NCBI GenBank assembly: GCA_000498155.1
Contig: AXZN01000017.1
Span: forward strand, 248,001-312,000
Length of the DNA stretch: 64,000 nt
Direction: 5' to 3'
Origin: Shiraia sp. slf14
Lineage: Eukaryota; Ascomycota; Dothideomycetes; Pleosporales; Shiraiaceae
Made by a program: the position numbers and the translations under genes. Of the stretch, positions 58,649 through 64,000 are shown piece by piece. Numbering within the stretch: the stretch's first letter is position 1; each line of letters begins with the position of its first letter. Below the pieces are notes generated by a model. The model had not been told where the DNA came from and ran no database searches. It worked only from the letters and a program-made list of their open reading frames with translations.

Positions 58649-59061
58649 GTATAGTGAAGGCATATTTACCAGGATGTAGACATGTCCACATCCACATCTT
58701 CCTAATCGAGACACTCCTGCACTTGAAATGTGCCGGTACCTAGCATTGCATGTGCGTGATATACATGACGTGAGATTCCGGATCTCATTCATTCCGTGTA
58801 GTACACCAACCCTAGCACCAAGACCATCGACTCAATCTCAAACAAAAATGATAGATTCAATGTATGTACATGTAATCATATTCTTGTAAAGAAAATAAAA
58901 AGCTATTCATTCAGTTCATACCGGGTATCCTTAAAACCTAATCCCAAACACTGAAAAACAAAAACGCCATATCCCTCTCATCCAATTCATTTCATTTCAT
59001 TCACCCATCCATCCATCCATTCATTCAACTTCCCTGCTAGATCCAGACACGATCGCGCGAA
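58649..59061. other. Convergent 3' intergenic region
   Basis: 413 nt, with a simple CATT/CATC repeat at its right end. No gene seen. Confidence 0.5.
58986..59030. repeat. Simple repeat of CATTT/CATC/CATT units
   Basis: Tandem TTCAT, then CATC and CATT units over about 45 bases in the 3' flank of the RINT1 gene. Confidence 0.7.
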
Positions 59062-59648
59062 TCACACATGCATCCCGTCACGCTGGTAATATGCCTTTGT
59101 ACCCTGTGGTTCTAACGGCATGATGGTCCCGTTGATTCTCTCGAGGTAGGGTCGGCATTTGTACCATGTTTCGCTGGCGCGGTGGATGCTTTCTTTGAGG
59201 CGGGAGCTGCGGCGGGGGGATGGGGTTGGGGTTGGGGTGCGCGGGGGCGGGTGGTGGATGGAGAAGAAGGTGAGCTGGGGGTATGGTTAGTTGGGGTGTT
59301 TGAGGCTCAAGGATGGAACGGATGGGTGGGTCAAGAGTGGGAAGGAGGGTGGGCGTACGGGTGGGGTGAGTCTGGGGTGGTGGAGGTAGATGGGTTTCGA
59401 GATGTGGGAGCTGGGTTTTTGGTTTCTTCTTCTTCTTGGTCGACTGGGGTTGTTGGGCGGGAGGGTTGGAGGAATTCCTCGGGTGAGGATGGGAGGAGTT
59501 CCGTGGGCTCCGCGGAGTGAAGGTCTGCGGAATCCTTTCTTTCTTTCTTTTTTCTTTGGAGTTTGTTCTGGACTGGCTTGGGGGATTCGCTGGCTTTGCG
59601 CTTTGGCTTGTCGTGTTTGCCTAGGATGCTTGGGGCGTGGATGTGCAT
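59062..59648 (-). CDS. Small basic protein of unknown function, two exons
   Basis: Two exons, 59648-59359 and 59206-59062; 144 aa. The N-terminus is MHIHAPSILGKHDKPKRK, followed by a Lys-rich stretch (LQRKKKERKD) and a Pro/Ser/Thr/Glu-rich part. The last exon reads SRLKESIHRASETWYKCRPY, then LERINGTIMPLEPQGTKAYY; its Trp/Tyr/Cys content and clean stop suggest real coding. The 152-nt intron starts GTACGC and ends CCGCCGCAG. A nearer acceptor (CCCCCAG at about 59275) is in frame too but reads the same bases in another frame (Ala/Pro/Ser-rich) to a different stop. I do not recognise a family. Reasonable as a gene; weak on exact structure. Confidence 0.55.
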
Positions 59649-60279
59649 AATGTATTAAGTTCTTGCAATGCGAGGTGGTTTACGATATAGTTGATGTGTG
59701 GAGAATAGTGGCTTTGATGTACTTTGTCAATAAGGGTGGGTGGTGGCGGATATGAAATAGTAGATGACGAGTACTCCAGAGTCTTGTGGTCGTAAGAGTG
59801 ATGACGAGTAAACCGTGTTAGTCGACTTTGGACTCATGTCTTCCGAGGGCGAATATCGTGGGCACCTTTCCGGGGTTTCCGTGGTGCGTAAGTCACGCCA
59901 TGAAGAGGGCTATGGACTCTGTAATTGAACGTGATGCTTTCACATCTTCACAGTATATAATTCGGGATTTTGTCGCTCAAAAGATACATGCACGAAAACT
60001 TGGCTTGCGGGCACTTGTTGGCTTGGCCTCTTGATTGTGTGGAGGGCCAATGAGGAAAGGGCCATGACGTCATATTGGTGATTCATGGTGAGGGTCGAAC
60101 TACGGAAGTTGCGGCGCGAGAACTTGACATGTGCTTGGGTACTTATTCACGCATACGAAAGGGTTGAAACACGTTACTGAGATTGCATCATTCAGCATCT
60201 ATTGTAATCAATCAATTCAATCGATATTGTACATTATTTATTCATTCATTCGTATTGATGATCATTAATCCTCATTATC
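59649..60279. other. Intergenic region
   Basis: 631 nt between two minus-strand small genes. It holds the upstream region of the 144-aa gene. No feature recognised. Confidence 0.45.
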
Positions 60280-60532
60280 TTAATTTGAGACCTTCTCTGG
60301 AACCTTCTTTCCAGTGGCCTTTTCGAACATGTTGCGTGCGCCGTCGGTCTGTCGCAGTTAGTATCTCTGTATATGTAAAGGCTGAAAGATGGATATATAC
60401 AATCTTCTCGTTCACACCCCTGTTCTTCTCGGTGTTTTGTCCCCATGAGCCACCGTACTTCTTCTCAGCAGCATCGAGACCCTTGTCGAGGTAGTCCTCG
60501 TTCTGGGCGTTGCCTTGTGGGTTGTTGTTCAT
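60280..60532 (-). CDS. Short hydrophilic fungal protein (66 aa), function unknown
   Basis: Two exons, 60532-60401 and 60348-60280, with a 52-nt intron (GTATAT...GCGACAG). The protein starts MNNNPQGNAQNEDYLDKGLD, continues AAEKKYGGSWGQ, then NRGVNEKI, and after splicing TDGARNMFEKATGKKVPEKV. It is charged, Gly/Asn-rich and without hydrophobic segment or signal peptide. Short proteins with the DYLDKGLDAAEKK... and TGKKVPEKVSN pattern are widespread in filamentous fungi and are often stress- or sporulation-related; that link is from memory and not checked. The intron is placed by the in-frame junction Ile-Thr. Confidence 0.8.
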
Positions 60533-62248
60533 TTTGAATTGGTTTTGTTTTGGTTGAGGAAGATAGGTTCTGAGGAATGGATCAGACAGTAGTGATGTGG
60601 ATGCAGATTGAATGTAACTATCAAACAGATGTCGACAAACACTACACTTTATATACTTCTGACTTAACAACTCTTCACACGAAGTAAAGCCCTCAGTTTA
60701 TTCCCATCTAGGTAATCAATCCAAGCGTAGAGCTTACTTTGTCACCGCATTCGTTCGAAACTTGGCATCAGGACCCTAAAAACTTGGCTCTTGTGACATC
60801 ACATCCAAACCACTAACGTTGCTATCTCAATCCATTTCCCAGGCATTTGCTACAGCAATACTTAGCGTTTCCACCCTGATATCATCGCTAGATAACCAGC
60901 GATCATGACATCACATCTCGCGACCCCCTGCCAAGATCGACCAGATTATGACGCAGGGAGCTGCGATGGATGTTCGATCGCGACTATCGATGGCATGCAG
61001 ATTTGGAGGTGATAAAGAGTGGAGCTATGATGGAAAGTGAATGCGGGGACGGGAAGTGTGGGCGTTAGCAAGGTGGAAGGTGGAGCGAGAGAACTGGTAG
61101 TAAAATCAGGGTCTTTGATGAGTGGATGTAGTAGTCCAGTTCTTCATCTCCACCACATACCCCCAAACAAACCCTTCCACAATCATCCAAGTAGTAATCT
61201 TTACAAAACACCCTATCTCAAATAACTCCCAAACTGCAAACCTCCCAATGATGACAATGCATTGATTAACACACTTATCCCCCCGCATAGAGTATCACAT
61301 GTTTATCGATAAGCCCAACATTACCTACCTCAAACCACAGAACCCCATCCGCCCAACGCTTAAATCCAATCTCTCAGCCTCACTCAGCCTTGCACAACAC
61401 AAAAAACGCCATCTTGCGCTAAACTCCATCCAGCCAGCCCTGCCTATTCATCTCCCTCACTTCCCGGAATGCTGCCTTGTGCAAAAAAGACGTGAAAGTA
61501 TTTTTTCCTCACCGAGAGGGGGAGGACTTGTTTCATTGCTCTCCATCATTTACTCTGCCTTCACAACCTCGTTCCATCAAAATCGTGGATGTGTGTTCTC
61601 TTGTGAAGGTCTTTTCTTCACCTATCGATAACTAATGAAAAGCTGAATCTCGGAAGTGTGTTTTTCGTCTTGTGCAACGGTACCATGATGGACCACATTT
61701 CCCTTCTCTGGAAAAAAAAGAAGACTCACTGCATCATATGATGCAGGTATTTCGACTGCATGTAAAGACTGAGCACCATGGTGTGCATCACGGCTGAGCT
61801 AAAGAATTGAAGTAGCATCGTACATTGGTCTCTACTATTGATAAAACTAGGATACACGCGTCCACATCACCTCATCATCATGCGTTATCATCACACCATC
61901 GACGCTCCTTCCTGTCGTTCACGCACTCCATCGACCAACCACCAAGATGCCGTCAAGAACACAACACACTCGTCTATGTACACTGCACTTCCAATAACAA
62001 AGAAAACAAAAGGGTATCTAGAAGCGGATATAGAGGGCATCTTCTCGTTGAGAGAAAGACTAAGTGCAGGTAGCGGGCAAATGTCAGCATTGGCAAGCCG
62101 ACCTGAAGAAGACACCAAACGCCGAAGCTCAAGCGCGCTGGCTTGCAAAATAAGGATACGCTAAGATGCAGGACCGAAAAAATATTGAGTACCAAATACA
62201 AGAGAGAGAAGAGAAAGATGAAACAAGGGATACGGGGCAGCAGGAACT
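60533..62248. other. Intergenic region, 1.7 kb
   Basis: Upstream region of the 66-aa gene and 3' flank of the folliculin gene. The first 150 nt are likely the small gene's 5' leader. Short frames around 61300-62160 have no family character; a long, lightly structured non-coding RNA cannot be excluded. Confidence 0.4.
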
Positions 62249-63639
62249 CTATCCATACTGCTTGATAAGAGAGTGCAGGAGGCCGCAGAACACCGTGTGC
62301 AGTTCGACAAAGAAGTTCTCTTGACCAACAATTTCGATCAAGCTCTTCGCCTTCATGACATCGCGCGATACTCGAGGAAAGCCATCTGGATCCAGTCTCT
62401 TGGCAGTCAAGAAGGATGACACAGGAGTAATGTTGCGTGTTGGGGAACTAGCGGTTGAGGAAAAGCAACGCTCCTTTTGCGGCGAGGTGAATATTGGGGG
62501 CATGGACGATGCAGAGGTTCCAAGAGGGGGTGTGCTGGGAATAGCCGTGGTTGGTCGTGATAAGCTCTGGGCCACGACATTTTCGCGCTCCCGTTCGAGG
62601 ACCCTTTCGGCTAGAGCAATGATTCGGTTGGCGATCCCTTCAAAGACTTCGGTGATTTTGACCATGGCCTTGGTAGCTCTCCGGCAATCACGGCCGGCCA
62701 TGGCAATGAGCGCATAGTGTCTCTTTGCACCACGGGAGCGGGGATCCTGCAAACGGAAAATGTAAGCTATCGTGTACCCAGCAACCGAATCGCCAAACAT
62801 GATTGGGCCGGACGACTTGCTCAGCGGTAACACCTCCGTGGACAGCGTACGGATGCAAGTGCGTCGCAAGAGCGAGTATGCGCCGGGTGATTGCGGCTGG
62901 CTGGTGGAGATGTAGTTGAGCGTATGGGTGTGGGCGCTTCTCGAGAGGAGCATGGGCGACGTTGGCATCGACTCGGCGCTTTCATACGACTTGGACTGCT
63001 CGGTATCGGACATGTCGGACGAGTCTGTGCTGCTGGCATCGTCGCGAGAGACAGGACGGCGCACAGGGTAATTTTGAGAGCTGCGCAGAACAGGGCTTCC
63101 GTTTCTCCCTCGACCATCCTTGGCCGGGCTGCCGGGAGCGCCATTTGGAATCTTCTGGCTGTACTTCTTGGGCACAGTCATCTGGCAGTTTTCGCAGACA
63201 TCGGGGTCCGAGTCAAGGGTGGTGGTGCTGGGCCTGCGTCCGCCAAAGCTGCTCTCCGAGGAGGGAAAGCTGGGAAAGTATGGATTGTGGGTGGGAGAGC
63301 GCGGGCTCGTTGGCGGCGTCTCAAAGGGGGATGTGAGGTGAGGCAGGCGGTCGCCCAGCTTCAGCGAGGAGGGCTGGTCATAGAGGCCGTTGTACGAGTA
63401 GGTGGCGCTGGGGTCTTCGGAGGGAGGAGTGACGCATGGGTTGCAGGAGGCGCATGGCGAGGTTGAGGCTTGGGTGCAGATGATAGATGTTGGACCGTGG
63501 ACCTCGCAGAAGTGTGCGAGCGAGATCTGCGCGTGCCTGGGTTAGAGAGTGTGGTTGTGGCGGGTGGCAGGGAGAGAAGAAGGAAGGGAAAAGGGCGGAG
63601 AAGAGGCTAGGCGCGCGGATAGCATACCGTGAAGTCCAT
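62249..63639 (-). CDS. Folliculin/Lst7-family protein
   Basis: Two exons: a 12-nt first coding exon 63639-63628 (MDFT) and 63526-62249; 429 aa. The joined N-terminus reads MDFTISLAHFCEVHGPTSII, then CTQAS and a Cys cluster (CASCNPC), matching the folliculin N-terminal pattern FCE-HGP-CTQ; a later CENC pair follows at about residue 110. After a Ser-rich disordered part come YISTSQPQSPGAYSLLRRTCIRTLSTEVLP, FGDSVAGYTIAYIFRLQDPRSRGAKRHYALI and the end ENFFVELHTVFCGLLHSLIKQYG, the longin/DENN-like core. Folliculin and yeast Lst7 act with FNIP/Lst4 as a GTPase-activating complex for Rag/Gtr proteins at the lysosome or vacuole in amino-acid signalling to TORC1. It ends before a C-terminal DENN domain, as in fungal Lst7. 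Confidence 0.9.
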
Positions 63640-64000
63640 GTTCCCCTTCTGGCTGCTGCTATGGCATTCAAGGATTCATCATGGCCAAAGGAGGGCGCGT
63701 GAGGGTGAGGTGGGTGGTGGGTCGTGTCTCTGGGGGTGGCTCAGTGGCTCAGCTGACGGTGGAGGGCGCGGGAGGGCGCGGTGCGGGTAGGAGTTGTGGG
63801 AGCGGGTGTCGCTGTGAGTGGTGAAAGGACGGGAGGAGTAGCCGGGAGCGGGTAGGCAGGTCTCAGATATGGCGCGTATAGGGGGAGAAGTGGTGGTGGT
63901 GAGGTGTGTATGGAGGTATGGAGGTATGGAGGTATGGAGGTATGGGGGGGAAGGAGGCAAGTGATGGGCAGGAAGGAGCAGGTCGCAAACGGTGGGTCGC
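63640..64000. other. Upstream region of the folliculin gene, window edge
   Basis: GC/GT-rich flank that carries the folliculin promoter and a short tandem repeat. No gene seen before the edge. Confidence 0.45.
63909..63945. repeat. Tandem repeat of TATGGAGG
   Basis: Four perfect 8-base units (63909-63940) followed by a partial TATGG copy and a run of G. A microsatellite-like tract likely to vary in copy number. Confidence 0.85.

Noticed and set aside
1..64000. CRISPR arrays, prokaryotic operons, viral insertions, telomeric repeats
   Set aside because: None seen: no spaced direct repeats, no viral-type genes, no TTAGGG arrays; the gene structure is eukaryotic throughout.

Overview
This is nuclear DNA of a filamentous ascomycete (Pezizomycotina), most likely a dothideomycete of the Pleosporales type. 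Genes are dense on both strands. They are split by many 48-70 nt GT-AG introns with CTAAC/CTGAC-like branch sites, and the gene set is ascomycete: SAGA Ubp8, Nop9, SMC6, a Zn2Cys6 regulator, a Skt5/Chs4-type Sel1 protein and GH17 wall glucanase. The taxonomic guess is inference; no phylogenetic marker was tested. Exon boundaries were worked out by hand from frame, splice consensus and protein-family continuity; there is no transcript evidence.

Layout, left to right. 0-14 kb: an edge-truncated gene, a large F-box protein, smc6, a prenylated Sel1 protein (Skt5/Chs4-like) and asf1, all on the minus strand. 15.7-22 kb: a Zn2Cys6 regulator whose frame breaks at a six-C run, an HAD 'Swiss Army Knife' RNA-repair-like protein, and a RING protein. 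22-29 kb: a 1,325-aa coiled-coil protein diverging from the FHA/RS protein SNIP1/Pml1. 29.8-34.3 kb: glyoxalase I, a secreted type-B carboxylesterase and a small mitochondrial LEA-like protein. Then a tRNA-Ser(CGA) with an intron, and ubp8. 39-48 kb is the more accessory stretch: a multi-membrane protein fused to DUF3431, a small F-box-like protein, a DHA1 MFS transporter and an MDR quinone reductase. 49-58.6 kb: a GH17 wall glucanase, a group II PLP decarboxylase, nop9 and the RINT1/TIP20 gene. 59-64 kb: two small uncharacterised genes and folliculin.

Most genes are unrelated housekeeping genes, and I see no biosynthetic cluster, CRISPR array, intact transposon or obvious transferred island. 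I did not find a convincing new multi-gene system. The most interesting signal is at the transcript level. Several short introns sit inside or beside a decisive motif: the CaaX box of the Skt5-like protein, the last RING cysteine, the HAD nucleophile loop and the zinc finger of Ubp8. Retaining them would give a defined alternative protein. Chance alone predicts some introns like this among about 49 modelled here, so these are hypotheses to test with RNA reads.
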